NCBI GenBank assembly: GCA_963678085.1
Contig: OY782680.1
Span: 1,116,001-1,180,000, forward strand
Direction of reading: 5' to 3'
Length of the DNA: 64,000 bases
Origin: Aliishimia sp963678085
GTDB lineage: Bacteria > Pseudomonadota > Alphaproteobacteria > Rhodobacterales > Rhodobacteraceae
Shown: in pieces, positions 8,003 to 15,482 of the stretch
How the letters are laid out: each line of letters begins with the position of its first letter
Numbering within the stretch: position 1 is the stretch's first letter
Translations under genes and position numbers: made by a program
The notes under the pieces: generated by a model
What the model was told of the DNA's origin: nothing
The model's database searches: none
What the model saw: only the letters and a program-made list of their open reading frames with translations

Positions 8003-8415
8003 TGCGAACGATTACAGTCACACAGCACCGAGACCCGATGCCGGACTACTCCAACGAAGAAGACCGATACGAGATGGCCAAGATGCTCCTGCAAGTGGCT
8101 GAATTGGACAGCACCGATCCGGTTGAGCAGGTGATCGAGGCCAGTTGGGCTGCGGGCTTCAACGGCTTTGACGATGCCTGTCTTCGATTGCTTGCCGAGT
8201 TTCTGGGTCTTTTCCCGATTGATTGGGTTGAAGATATGCAGGGGAAAATAACCGTTCAATTCGGCACCGCTTTGGATGCGATCAACTCGAATGCAGACAA
8301 CGTGAATTTTTGGGAAAACGGATATTTGCGGGACGAAGCCGCAAGGCGTGAGCCGAACAGGTGGCGTGTCCATGAGGCAGAACTGGCAAAACAATTCCAC
8401 CAGCATTTGACCTAA
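8002..8415 (+). CDS. Unknown island protein
   Basis: The 137-residue acidic protein is not from a family I recognise. It has no signal peptide or membrane segment; the middle (CLRLLAEFLGLFPIDWVEDM) looks helical. The start codon overlaps the stop of the AlpA-like gene, so the two are co-translated and may act together in island control. Codon usage and frame length support a real gene. Confidence 0.6.
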   Translation: MRTITVTQHRDPMPDYSNEEDRYEMAKMLLQVAELDSTDPVEQVIEASWAAGFNGFDDACLRLLAEFLGLFPIDWVEDMQGKITVQFGTALDAINSNADNVNFWENGYLRDEAARREPNRWRVHEAELAKQFHQHLT

Positions 8416-8531
8416 GACCAACGGTCAACTTCGAAGGCGAGGTTAAAGATTTCCCTACACCAGCGTTCGTTGCGTGCGGGTCAAGTGTTGGTATGCGGGG
8501 GAATTTGGGCACGGTATTGTTCTGATCGATA

Positions 8532-8569
8532 GACCGGATTGCCTCAGCGGCTAGCAGGGCAATCCGGTC
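8532..8569. terminator. Perfect 12-base stem hairpin before the second AlpA-like gene
   Basis: GACCGGATTGCC (8532-8543) pairs exactly with GGCAATCCGGTC (8558-8569) across a 14-base loop, 28 bases before the ATG at 8597. It could end the upstream transcript or act as an operator; no U tract follows. The only other sequence in 8416-8596 is unremarkable. Confidence 0.45.
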
Positions 8570-8596
8570 GATACTTTAGCATATAGGAGGCCTGCC

Positions 8597-8836
8597 ATGC
8601 CTGTAACCGAAGATAACGCCCCCAAGCCTTTTGGCACACCATTGAAAGACCTCCTGACGACGAAGGAAGCCGCAGCCTTGACCGGGCATCCGGCAACCAC
8701 GCTGATGGCCTTTCGCAATCGCCGCAACAACACCAAATACAAGAATGCTGGTCCTGATTACGTAAAGATTGGGACAGCCGTTTTCTATGAACGTTCTGTG
8801 ATCAAGGCCTACAACGCCAAACGTGCAGGGGCTTAA
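8597..8836 (+). CDS. Second small AlpA-like DNA-binding protein
   Basis: The 79-residue product has LLTTKEAAALTGHPATTLMAFRNRR followed by DYVKIGTAVFYERSVIKAYN. This is the helix-turn-helix plus beta-wing layout of AlpA/excisionase proteins, although the recognition region is unusually basic. TAGGAGG precedes the ATG. The primase gene begins one base after its stop (ATG 8838), so it heads the replication operon and may regulate it. Confidence 0.7.
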   Translation: MPVTEDNAPKPFGTPLKDLLTTKEAAALTGHPATTLMAFRNRRNNTKYKNAGPDYVKIGTAVFYERSVIKAYNAKRAGA

Positions 8837-8837
8837 G

Positions 8838-8896
8838 ATGGGTGTTCATACCGATGCGTCACAACTGACGCCCTTGCTGGCCAGTGGATACCAGCT
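8838..8896 (+). pseudogene. 5' fragment of the prim-pol primase gene, cut off by IS110
   Basis: ATG 8838 opens a frame of 19 codons (MGVHTDASQLTPLLASGYQ) before the IS110 begins. Joining base 8896 to 10053 across the element restores one frame: SGYQ, then LLPLHKFSAEDE. The GYxLxPL pattern is what prim-pol domains have at their N-terminus. The IS110 core dinucleotide CT appears at both junctions (8895-8896 and 10051-10052). Confidence 0.82.
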
Positions 8897-8909
8897 TGTC
8901 TTATGACTT

Positions 8910-9090
8910 TCCTTGGCTCCTGGGGCAAAAGGGAGCCACTGCCCGCCACATCATTTATGGCGGGCAGTGGCGGCGGTTGGGTCGCAAACAGCTTGGTCTA
9001 CCAGGACCGTTGAGAAGTATGATCAACCGCCGTCTTCACCACAGGGCCTGAACGGATACGCGTGTGACAAGTCACGCATGACAAGCATAG
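8910..9090 (+). ncRNA. Candidate IS110 bridge RNA (seekRNA), copy 1
   Basis: The left end folds into hairpins at 8915-8937 and 8938-8968 (10-base perfect stem), a large loop closed by 8971-8979 with 9024-9032, and a hairpin at 9060-9077. In the large loop, TACCAG (8999-9004) equals the left target and GAGAAG (9012-9017) is complementary to the right target CTTCTC. Downstream, ACGGATAC (9052-9059) equals the right element end (10044-10051), and GACAAG (9066-9071, again 9080-9085) is complementary to the left end CTTGTC (8895-8900). This is the four-guide layout known for IS110 bridge RNAs. RNA ends are approximate. Confidence 0.78.
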
Positions 9091-9093
9091 GAC

Positions 9094-10038
9094 ATGGCGA
9101 AGATGACAGAACATAGCATCGGTGTAGACATTTCAAAATCCCATCTGGATGTCTACCGGCTGGAAGATGATGAAGCGCAGCGCTTTGAGAATTCGGCGGC
9201 GGGATTTCGCGCGCTGACAAAATGGCTGGGGACGGCAGCAACGGCACGGATCGTATTCGAACCGACGGGACCGTATCACAAGGCGTTCGAGACAGCGCTC
9301 GGCGAGAGGTTCCCTTTGGTCAAGGTGAACCCGCTCCAGGCACGCCGGTTTGCTGAGGCGTATGGCACCCGCGCCAAAACCGATGCCGTAGATGCTCGGA
9401 TGTTGGCCCGGATGGGGGCTGCGTTCAACCTTGAGCCTCAAGCACCTTGTTCTAAGGAAATTCGTGTTCTCAGGGATTTACACGTTGCCCGTGCCGGGCT
9501 GATCAAGGACCGCACGCGACTGCGCAACCGTGCCCAGACCCAAGATGTTCCTCTCTTGAAACGCCAAACCAAGGCGCGGCTCACGCAGGTAGACCGTCAG
9601 ATTGCCGAGCTGGACGCTGAAATTGCGGCGCTGATTGAGGCGCATGGGGCCACCGCACGCAACCGCGATATTCTCTGCTCAATACCTGGGATCGGTGCAG
9701 CCACCGCCGCAGCAATGCTGACCCTGTTGCCAGAGATAGGTACGTTGCAGCGCAAACAGGTGGCCAGTCTGACCGGTCTTGCACCCATCACCCGACAATC
9801 CGGTCAATGGCAGGGAAAGTCATTCATCGGAGGCGGGCACAAGCCACTGCGGGATGCGCTCTACATGCCCGCGCTGGTCGCAATGCGCCACAATCCTGAT
9901 CTCAAGGCCAAATATGACGCCCTCCGAACAGTCGGAAAACCCGCAAAAGTCGCCATCGTCGTCGTCATGCGTAAGCTCATCGAAATGGCAAACGCACTGG
10001 TCAAGGCTGATCGAATGTGGATGCCAAAAAACGCTTGA
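9094..10038 (+). CDS. IS110 transposase (DEDD recombinase), copy 1
   Basis: The 314-residue recombinase has the RuvC-like domain with D12 (IGVDISKSH), E56 (IVFEPTGPYH), D97 and D100 (KTDAVDARMLARM). A coiled-coil middle follows, then the C-terminal domain with SIPGIGAATAAAML and a likely catalytic serine in the RQSGQW motif (S236). All catalytic residues are present. The enzyme is expected to act with the structured RNA from the element's left end. It has one more valine than copy 2, in a short GTC run near 9958. Confidence 0.95.
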   Translation: MAKMTEHSIGVDISKSHLDVYRLEDDEAQRFENSAAGFRALTKWLGTAATARIVFEPTGPYHKAFETALGERFPLVKVNPLQARRFAEAYGTRAKTDAVDARMLARMGAAFNLEPQAPCSKEIRVLRDLHVARAGLIKDRTRLRNRAQTQDVPLLKRQTKARLTQVDRQIAELDAEIAALIEAHGATARNRDILCSIPGIGAATAAAMLTLLPEIGTLQRKQVASLTGLAPITRQSGQWQGKSFIGGGHKPLRDALYMPALVAMRHNPDLKAKYDALRTVGKPAKVAIVVVMRKLIEMANALVKADRMWMPKNA

Positions 10039-10059
10039 TCAAGACGGATACTTCTCCCT

Positions 10060-11133
10060 TTGCATAAGTTCTCGGCCGAAGATGAGGTCAAGGGCAAGAA
10101 ACGCAAACGGGGCAAATCCCCGATCGATAGCAACTGGATGAAGCGTCCCTATAAATCCCAAGATCAAATCAAGCACATGGAGGCAGGCAACAACGTTGGC
10201 GTTCGTCTTCGGCCTTTTGAACTGGTCTTGGATGTGGACCCTCGGGGCTTCCCCGAAGGTGAGACACTTGCCACGGACAATCCGTTCAAACGGCTCTGTG
10301 CAGACGTTGGCCTGAACATCAATGACTATTCGACCGTTGAGACCGGCTCGGGTGGCCTCCACATCTACATGACCAAGCCAGAGGCTATTTCCACCCGAGA
10401 CAGCCTGAACGAGCTATATCCTGGTGTCGAGTTCAAGACGGTTGGCCGTCAGGTGGTTGCTCCTGGATCGATCCATCCCGACACCCAGAAAACCTACATA
10501 TGGAAGGCTGGCACGCCTGAGCTTGATGCTTTCGGTGCTGAGGCTGCACCTAAGGCCCTTGTCGATCTGATCCGAAGACCGTCAGGCAGCGTGGCAACTG
10601 GCGGGGGCGAGCACGACCAGGAAGAATTGGCTCAGATGCTTGAACATCTGGACCCAGCCGACTTTGCAGACCACGACGATTGGCTCACTTTGATGCAGGC
10701 CTGCCACCATGCAACGGCAGGGGATGGGCGTCAGGAGTTTGTGGATTGGTGCACACAAGACCCCGCATATGCAGACCACGGGACCCTGATCGGCATCCGA
10801 TGGGACAGCCTTCACGCCGACAATGACGGAAATCGTATTACCTTCCGCACCCTGCATAAACTGCTAAGGGACGCTGGGGCCGAGGATGCCATTCCCAGAA
10901 CGCCGGCAGCAGATGATTTTGACGACGACCTGGACCAAACCGGAGTGCCAGAAGGGGCAATAACCACGCCCAAGAGGAAGCCGGTGTATGAAGGTGGTTT
11001 GATCGTCAACAAGAAGACCGGCGTAGCCCCCGACACAGCGAAAAATGCCCTGAAGGCAATTACCGGCTCAAAGCTCGATCCAAGGTTTGATGAGCTCAAG
11101 CAGCGGGTTGTTCTGATGGGTGAACTGCCCTGA
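10060..11133 (+). CDS. Prim-pol primase/polymerase domain protein, N-terminus removed by IS110
   Basis: The frame encodes a prim-pol core: NVGVRLRPFELVLDVDPR carries the DxD-type metal site, followed by TVETGSGGLHIYM, FKTVGRQVVAPGSIHP and a primase C-terminal-like helical region (about 195-275). It should prime and copy island DNA. IS110 separates it from its first 19 codons (8838-8896); the TTG at 10060 is only the first possible start left. The frame ends at an in-frame TGA (11131), where related proteins continue into the VapE helicase domain. It is probably impaired. Confidence 0.82.
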   Translation: MHKFSAEDEVKGKKRKRGKSPIDSNWMKRPYKSQDQIKHMEAGNNVGVRLRPFELVLDVDPRGFPEGETLATDNPFKRLCADVGLNINDYSTVETGSGGLHIYMTKPEAISTRDSLNELYPGVEFKTVGRQVVAPGSIHPDTQKTYIWKAGTPELDAFGAEAAPKALVDLIRRPSGSVATGGGEHDQEELAQMLEHLDPADFADHDDWLTLMQACHHATAGDGRQEFVDWCTQDPAYADHGTLIGIRWDSLHADNDGNRITFRTLHKLLRDAGAEDAIPRTPAADDFDDDLDQTGVPEGAITTPKRKPVYEGGLIVNKKTGVAPDTAKNALKAITGSKLDPRFDELKQRVVLMGELP

Positions 11134-11151
11134 GGTGAAGGCTATGGCCGT

Positions 11152-12276
11152 GTGCTGACTGACAAGTTGCTCTTGTTGGCCCGCACGTTCTTGATGGAAC
11201 AGCACCAGCGTAAGGACTACCAGCCGTCCAAGGAAAACGTGCAGGACGCAATCACAACGGTTGCCTATTTCTACAAGTTCAATCCGATCCTCGATTATCT
11301 GGACAGCTTGACTTGGGATGGGACAAGCCGGGTAAAAGACCTCTTCACAGCCGCCTTTCAATGTGGCCGGGACGAATATACCGAGGCCGTCTCACAATGC
11401 TTTATGGTCGGGGCCGTGGCTCGTCAAAGGCAACCCGGCTGCAAGCTGGACACGATGCCAGTCATCAAGGGGCCTCAAGGTTCTCTGAAATCTACGGGCA
11501 TTCGGGACCTGTTTTCCCCGGATTGGTTCAGTGACGCAGAGCTTGGTGATCTGAGGAACAAAGATGCAGCCATGAACTTGGAAGGTGTCTGGGTCCACGA
11601 GTTTGCCGAATTGGCCGGTCTTCGGGCAAGTGACATGGACGTTCTCAAGGCGTTTATGTCCCGAGCCACAGACAGGTATCGGACGCCTTATGGTCGCAAC
11701 ACCGAAGATCATCAGCGCCGCGTGGTATTTGCGGGCACGGTGAACGAAGGCGGATACCTGAGCGACCCAACGGGTGCACGGCGTTTCTGGCCATTGGAAA
11801 TGGCCCCTGGGTCCAGGGTTGATTTAGATTGGATTGCTGAGCATCGGGACCAACTCTGGGCCGAGGCCGACGCATTGTTCAAATCGGGCATCGGCCACGT
11901 ATTGCCTGAGCCTTTGTGGGCGATGGCAGCAGAACGCCAGGCAGACGAAACGGTTGATGACCCTTGGGTTGATAAGCTGGCTGAAATGCTCAGCAACCGG
12001 AAAACGCAACGGCAGGCCTTTGAGGCTGGAACGGGAGACTACGCCGAGGAAGTGATAGATGGGGAGCGGGTTGCCTCGCCGTTGCGTGAGCCGCCCCCAG
12101 CCGACAAGGTGCATACCCAGGACCTGCTCAGCTATCTCGGCTTGGAAAGCGACCGGCAGAATAAGGGCCACGCGCAGCGTTTGCGGCGTTCTATGGAAAC
12201 CCTTGGCTGGAAGCACAGACGGGGCGTCAGGTTGGGTGGCCGTGTTTCGGCAGGGTATGTCCGAGCCGATGAGTGA
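11152..12276 (+). CDS. VapE-type (virulence-associated E) P-loop ATPase
   Basis: The 374-residue product has the VapE/D5-like ATPase: FNPILDYLDSLTWDGTSR, then PVIKGPQGSLKSTGIRDLF (Walker A variant GPQGSLKST), LEGVWVHEFAEL (Walker B), FAGTVNEGGYLSDPTGARRFWPL and a C-terminal region. In satellites and prophages it is the replicative helicase partner of prim-pol. It lies in the same frame as the upstream primase, separated by one TGA and six codons. Restart at GTG 11152 is possible, with AGGTGAAGG just before it. The two may formerly have been one protein. Confidence 0.87.
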   Translation: MLTDKLLLLARTFLMEQHQRKDYQPSKENVQDAITTVAYFYKFNPILDYLDSLTWDGTSRVKDLFTAAFQCGRDEYTEAVSQCFMVGAVARQRQPGCKLDTMPVIKGPQGSLKSTGIRDLFSPDWFSDAELGDLRNKDAAMNLEGVWVHEFAELAGLRASDMDVLKAFMSRATDRYRTPYGRNTEDHQRRVVFAGTVNEGGYLSDPTGARRFWPLEMAPGSRVDLDWIAEHRDQLWAEADALFKSGIGHVLPEPLWAMAAERQADETVDDPWVDKLAEMLSNRKTQRQAFEAGTGDYAEEVIDGERVASPLREPPPADKVHTQDLLSYLGLESDRQNKGHAQRLRRSMETLGWKHRRGVRLGGRVSAGYVRADE

Positions 12277-12313
12277 CGTTCTGGCAATCGGAGCGTATCA
12301 ATTCGGTCACGGC

Positions 12314-12577
12314 GTTGACGGTCGATGATCTTTGTTGACCTGAGGCGTCGCTTCTAAGGTCTTGTTTCGGAACACTTGTTGACGATGTTGATCATGTTGA
12401 TCTTAAAGCAATATATCTTGGTAGAATAAGCCGATAAGGCAAAGGGCACGGACCCGGGCACGGGGGGCAGCGTGCAATCCGGATATATATAGCGAAAACG
12501 GTCAACGAAGATCAACGCCGTCAACAAGGCAATAAAAACAATACGTTACAGAAAGCTCCGAAAACGCCTTGTTGACG
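12314..12577. other. Candidate replication origin: cluster of GTTGAC/T repeats
   Basis: Nine hexamers of the form GTTGAC or GTTGAT lie in 264 bases. Direct copies are at 12314, 12334, 12378, 12387, 12396 and 12571; the middle three are spaced exactly nine bases apart. Inverted copies are at 12501, 12511 and 12520. A perfect 12-base inverted repeat, CGTCAACAAGGC (12519-12530) and GCCTTGTTGACG (12566-12577), encloses an A-rich stretch. A+T-rich patches lie at 12409-12417 and 12481-12491. The position just after primase and VapE suits an iteron-type island origin. It is inferred, not proven. I see no reliable gene in 12277-12859. Confidence 0.5.
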
Positions 12578-12859
12578 TAGAATTCTTCCAGCTTGGAAGA
12601 CCGGGACTGCACAACGTTGTGAGCCGGCACACTCCCTTGTAAATCGCTGGCATACGGCTCCAACGGAACACGACATTCTGACCTCGAACGGCAACGAGGA
12701 TGCTGTCCGTGAAAAACCTGAGGTCATCAGCCCGCACAGATAGGCCGCCCCATTGATACTGAATTGGGCGTTCTGGCGTCTGGGGCGTGAATGACTTCAA
12801 GGGCTTAATCGGCACCTTCCTCAGCCAAGCACAGTGATGAAGACAGAATAGGCACCCAA

Positions 12860-13501
12860 ATGAGCTTGATGAGGATGAACCGGATCAAACCGGCCAGTGA
12901 CCCGCGGATGCCTTCCAAGATTGCAGCGATCACCCGCCCCATCTACGGCGAAAAGGGTGACGAATTTCTGCTCTATCTCCGTCAGTTTGGCCACATCACC
13001 TATGCGGCCAACATGACTGGCCTGACCCGGCGGACCTTCTACGACCGGCGTGCAAAGCATCCTGATTTTGCGGAGGCTTGGGACGAGGCCCTGGCGGCCT
13101 TCGAGGAAGAATTGACCATGCGAGTGGTCCAGACAGCCTTGGAGATGGGGACCGGCAAATGGGTTCAATGCTTCGATCCTGAGACGGGCGAACCCGAGTT
13201 GGATGACGACTTTGAGCCGGTTTTTCGTTTCGAGGCGGCGAGCGTCGATCCCCGTGTCCTGAACAAGCTCCTATCCCTGCGGATGAGTTCCGTGGATGGA
13301 CCCGCCCAGACCAATGTCCAGATCAACAATTCCACGAGCGTTCAAACCTCCCTGCCAGCCAAACCCAAGCTCGTTCAGCCTGAAGGGGCTGTACGGAGGC
13401 CTGTGGTGATCGAAACGGCCTCGGATAAGCGACACGACACGATCGACGCCGAAGTCGTCCAGGGGACGCCACAGGAGACCGGGGGAGCACCTGATGACTG
13501 A
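12860..13501 (+). CDS. Terminase small subunit-like DNA-binding protein
   Basis: The 213-residue product has an N-terminal helix-turn-helix typical of phage small terminases: FLLYLRQFGHITYAANMTGL, TRRTFYDRRAKHPDFAEAWDEA, then an acidic helix and a proline-rich, disordered C-terminal tail. In phage satellites TerS redirects the helper phage's packaging machinery to island DNA. No large terminase, portal or capsid gene is present. Its stop overlaps the next start by eight bases. A plain regulatory role cannot be excluded. Confidence 0.62.
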   Translation: MSLMRMNRIKPASDPRMPSKIAAITRPIYGEKGDEFLLYLRQFGHITYAANMTGLTRRTFYDRRAKHPDFAEAWDEALAAFEEELTMRVVQTALEMGTGKWVQCFDPETGEPELDDDFEPVFRFEAASVDPRVLNKLLSLRMSSVDGPAQTNVQINNSTSVQTSLPAKPKLVQPEGAVRRPVVIETASDKRHDTIDAEVVQGTPQETGGAPDD

Positions 13502-13781
13502 GCATTCGTCACAAATCACGTTCGTGCGGCCCGGAGGTGTAGCCACCAAGGTATTTGCCGATGGTGCCGAAACCATGCGTGTTTGCCTCGGCTATCTGCA
13601 CGACCCTGACGATGGGGTGCTGGCCGAGATGAATGCCAGGCATGAACCTGTACCGTGGCAATCAGCCAAGGTGAGGGAAGAGGCAATCGGGGCAGTCGAG
13701 AGACGCAAGGACCTTGACGATGAAACCCGCTCTCAATTGGTCGATTGGATCGTAGCCACGCCCTACTTTGAGGACGTCTAA
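13494..13781 (+). CDS. Unknown small island protein
   Basis: The 95-residue acidic protein starts inside the last codons of the terminase-like gene (overlap 13494-13501), so it is translationally coupled to it. It has a short beta-rich N-terminus and a helical C-terminus (VREEAIGAVERRKDLDDETRSQLVDW). I do not recognise a family. Coupling suggests it is a partner of the upstream DNA-binding protein. Confidence 0.55.
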   Translation: MTEHSSQITFVRPGGVATKVFADGAETMRVCLGYLHDPDDGVLAEMNARHEPVPWQSAKVREEAIGAVERRKDLDDETRSQLVDWIVATPYFEDV

Positions 13782-13868
13782 CGCGCCAAATCTGCATCGA
13801 CAGCCTTTCCGATGCCTGCGTTTTCCACTATTTCCTAATAAGTTGAGTTGATTGGCGGAGCGAAGCGT

Positions 13869-14723
13869 ATGGCCTCCATTTATGGATCAGTTAGGGGCAT
13901 CTCCGGTCATTCGACTAGAGACGTGGAGGCCATGAGTTCCGAGGAGCAAATCGAAATGATGGTGGAATGGTTCCACCGTCAGTTTGAAGACCCTCAGAAT
14001 GAAACGCCTCGGGACAACGAAGAAGGTCGATATGTCTATCCATGGGGCGGGCCATTCGACGCGAGCGACCAAATCCAAGAAGAATTTTCGGAAGTAATCG
14101 ACTTCGATACAATGATGCTCGCAGTTGATCGCATTCAAGGGGATGGAACTTTCGAGTGGGCTCCACAAATCGGCGGTGACTTCTACGAACACCCGGAAGA
14201 TGATCCTGTCGAAACTGGCGAAATCGTTGACGGGGACGGCGAATGGCCTCCCATAATCGCAGATCAGGCACCAGTGCCACCGGAGCCAGAAGCACGCGCC
14301 GAGGTGATCCGGCGCCTGGACGAATTGGAAGCAATAGTCCAACCGCTTTTGGATAGGTTTGAGACCGAGACTCAAGCCCCGCCCATGATGGGCCACAACA
14401 ACCCGCCTGAAGAACTAGAAGTCGTGCAAGCCGTTTCTCGGGAAGAGTGGCAGCAGGTGAAGGCTGCGATTGATGAAATTCGGCAGCAAACGCAGGTTGA
14501 GGAACCAGACATTGGCAGCGTGGAGCAGAGCAACAACCGCTTGCTCGCTGCGGCGTCGGCCTTGGCTGGATGGATAAAGAACCGGGTGAATGCAGCAATT
14601 GATGCCGGAGCCGCTATCGGTGTCGCGTATGGCATTGCAAATCCCGAGGCAGCAAAAGCCGCACTCATAAGTGCAGCTCAAGCCGTTCAAACGTGGTTGG
14701 CCTCAATGCCTTGGCCGTTCTGA
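13869..14723 (+). CDS. Unknown acidic island protein with WGGP motif
   Basis: ATG 13869 is chosen for its upstream GGAG; a TTG at 13848 is less likely. The 284-residue product has three parts. The N-terminal domain (about 20-110) contains WFHRQFEDP, then GRYVYPWGGPFDASDQIQEEF and TFEWAPQIGG, a pattern I recall from many uncharacterised proteins. A linker carries MMGHNNPPEE, a motif frequent in phage and island proteins. The C-terminal helical part ends in an alanine-rich hydrophobic stretch (about 245-280), which could be membrane-active or a helical hairpin. Function unknown. Confidence 0.6.
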   Translation: MASIYGSVRGISGHSTRDVEAMSSEEQIEMMVEWFHRQFEDPQNETPRDNEEGRYVYPWGGPFDASDQIQEEFSEVIDFDTMMLAVDRIQGDGTFEWAPQIGGDFYEHPEDDPVETGEIVDGDGEWPPIIADQAPVPPEPEARAEVIRRLDELEAIVQPLLDRFETETQAPPMMGHNNPPEELEVVQAVSREEWQQVKAAIDEIRQQTQVEEPDIGSVEQSNNRLLAAASALAGWIKNRVNAAIDAGAAIGVAYGIANPEAAKAALISAAQAVQTWLASMPWPF

Positions 14724-14938
14724 GGCCACGCAGTTCGAGCCTAAGCCCCCCAAAAATCGGTCGAAACTGTTCCTGGTTCGGTGCTCGCTCTGTCCCTGAT
14801 GGGGGTAAGTGCCTGTTCCTATTCATCTATCATGTTCGTTACCCGCTGATCGAATGTCAGAGGGGCGGCTTGTTGGCTTACTTGCCCGCGAGATAACGGC
14901 ACGCTGTTCCGGACGCAAATGACGCCCGAGAACCCCGA

Positions 14939-15313
14939 ATGAGTGCACCTGCGACCCGGCCAATCCCGCCTTTGCCTTCAATCTCCTATGCCAAGACCAA
15001 GCAAGCGGCCGAGGCGTTGGTTATAGAGGCGTTTGAGGATTTTCCGCCGTCCGCGGATTTCTCGATGCGGGCTAATGCCGTCAGGTTGCTGGTTGGAATG
15101 TGGTTCATCCACGGCAGTATGTCCTTTCCCAGAGGCTGGGTGACGCCAGCGATGCAGGCCTTCATTGAAAGGGGGATTGATTGCCCAAATCCTCGATGCT
15201 GGCGTTCTTACAGGTCAGATGTGAAAGACAACCCTGGCCAATTCCTTTCAACACCAGGTGCGCCGGTTGAGCTTATCCGCCAGATGGAACTCGACGTGAT
15301 GGGCGAAGTCTAA
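14939..15313 (+). CDS. Unknown island protein
   Basis: The 124-residue product has a proline-rich start, then a helical region with MRANAVRLLVGMWFIHG and a segment CPNPRCWRSYRSDVKDNPGQFL. The two close cysteines are too few for a clear zinc site. I do not recognise a family. It stands alone between two short gaps (14724-14938 and 15314-15482). Confidence 0.5.
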   Translation: MSAPATRPIPPLPSISYAKTKQAAEALVIEAFEDFPPSADFSMRANAVRLLVGMWFIHGSMSFPRGWVTPAMQAFIERGIDCPNPRCWRSYRSDVKDNPGQFLSTPGAPVELIRQMELDVMGEV

Positions 15314-15410
15314 GCCAGCATTTCACGCTGCACAGTCACACGCTGGTCCCCCGCAGCAGGCAAACGCGGCATCGTATTGTTGTTGGGTCATTTCAAATCC
15401 TTTCCCGACA

Positions 15411-15452
15411 CCGGACGGCTAGCATGTTTCTCCTTTTCAGCTAGCCGTCCGG
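15411..15452. terminator. Perfect 13-base stem hairpin in the island
   Basis: CCGGACGGCTAGC (15411-15423) pairs exactly with GCTAGCCGTCCGG (15440-15452) across a 16-base T-rich loop, 30 bases before the next gene. A terminator for the upstream transcript or a protein site are both possible; no U run follows. The heptamer GGCTAGC also occurs in the loop of the 8532-8569 hairpin. Confidence 0.45.
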
Positions 15453-15482
15453 CTCCCCGACGACCGCTATACGAGGACCGAT

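Larger units (their letters stand above)
8895..10052 (+). mobile_element. IS110-family insertion sequence, copy 1
   Basis: The element is about 1,156 bases long, with a 197-base non-coding left end, one transposase gene, and CT core bases at both ends. Like other IS110 elements it has no terminal inverted repeats. Its boundaries are set by comparison with copy 2 (17250-18404, opposite strand) and by the primase frame it interrupts. The two copies are essentially identical apart from a 3-base difference and a few substitutions, so transposition was recent. Confidence 0.93.

Noticed and set aside
12546..12815. Minus-strand frame of 89 codons in the origin-like region
   Set aside because: GTG start with a badly spaced ribosome site, overlap with the repeat cluster, and no family; kept out as unlikely.
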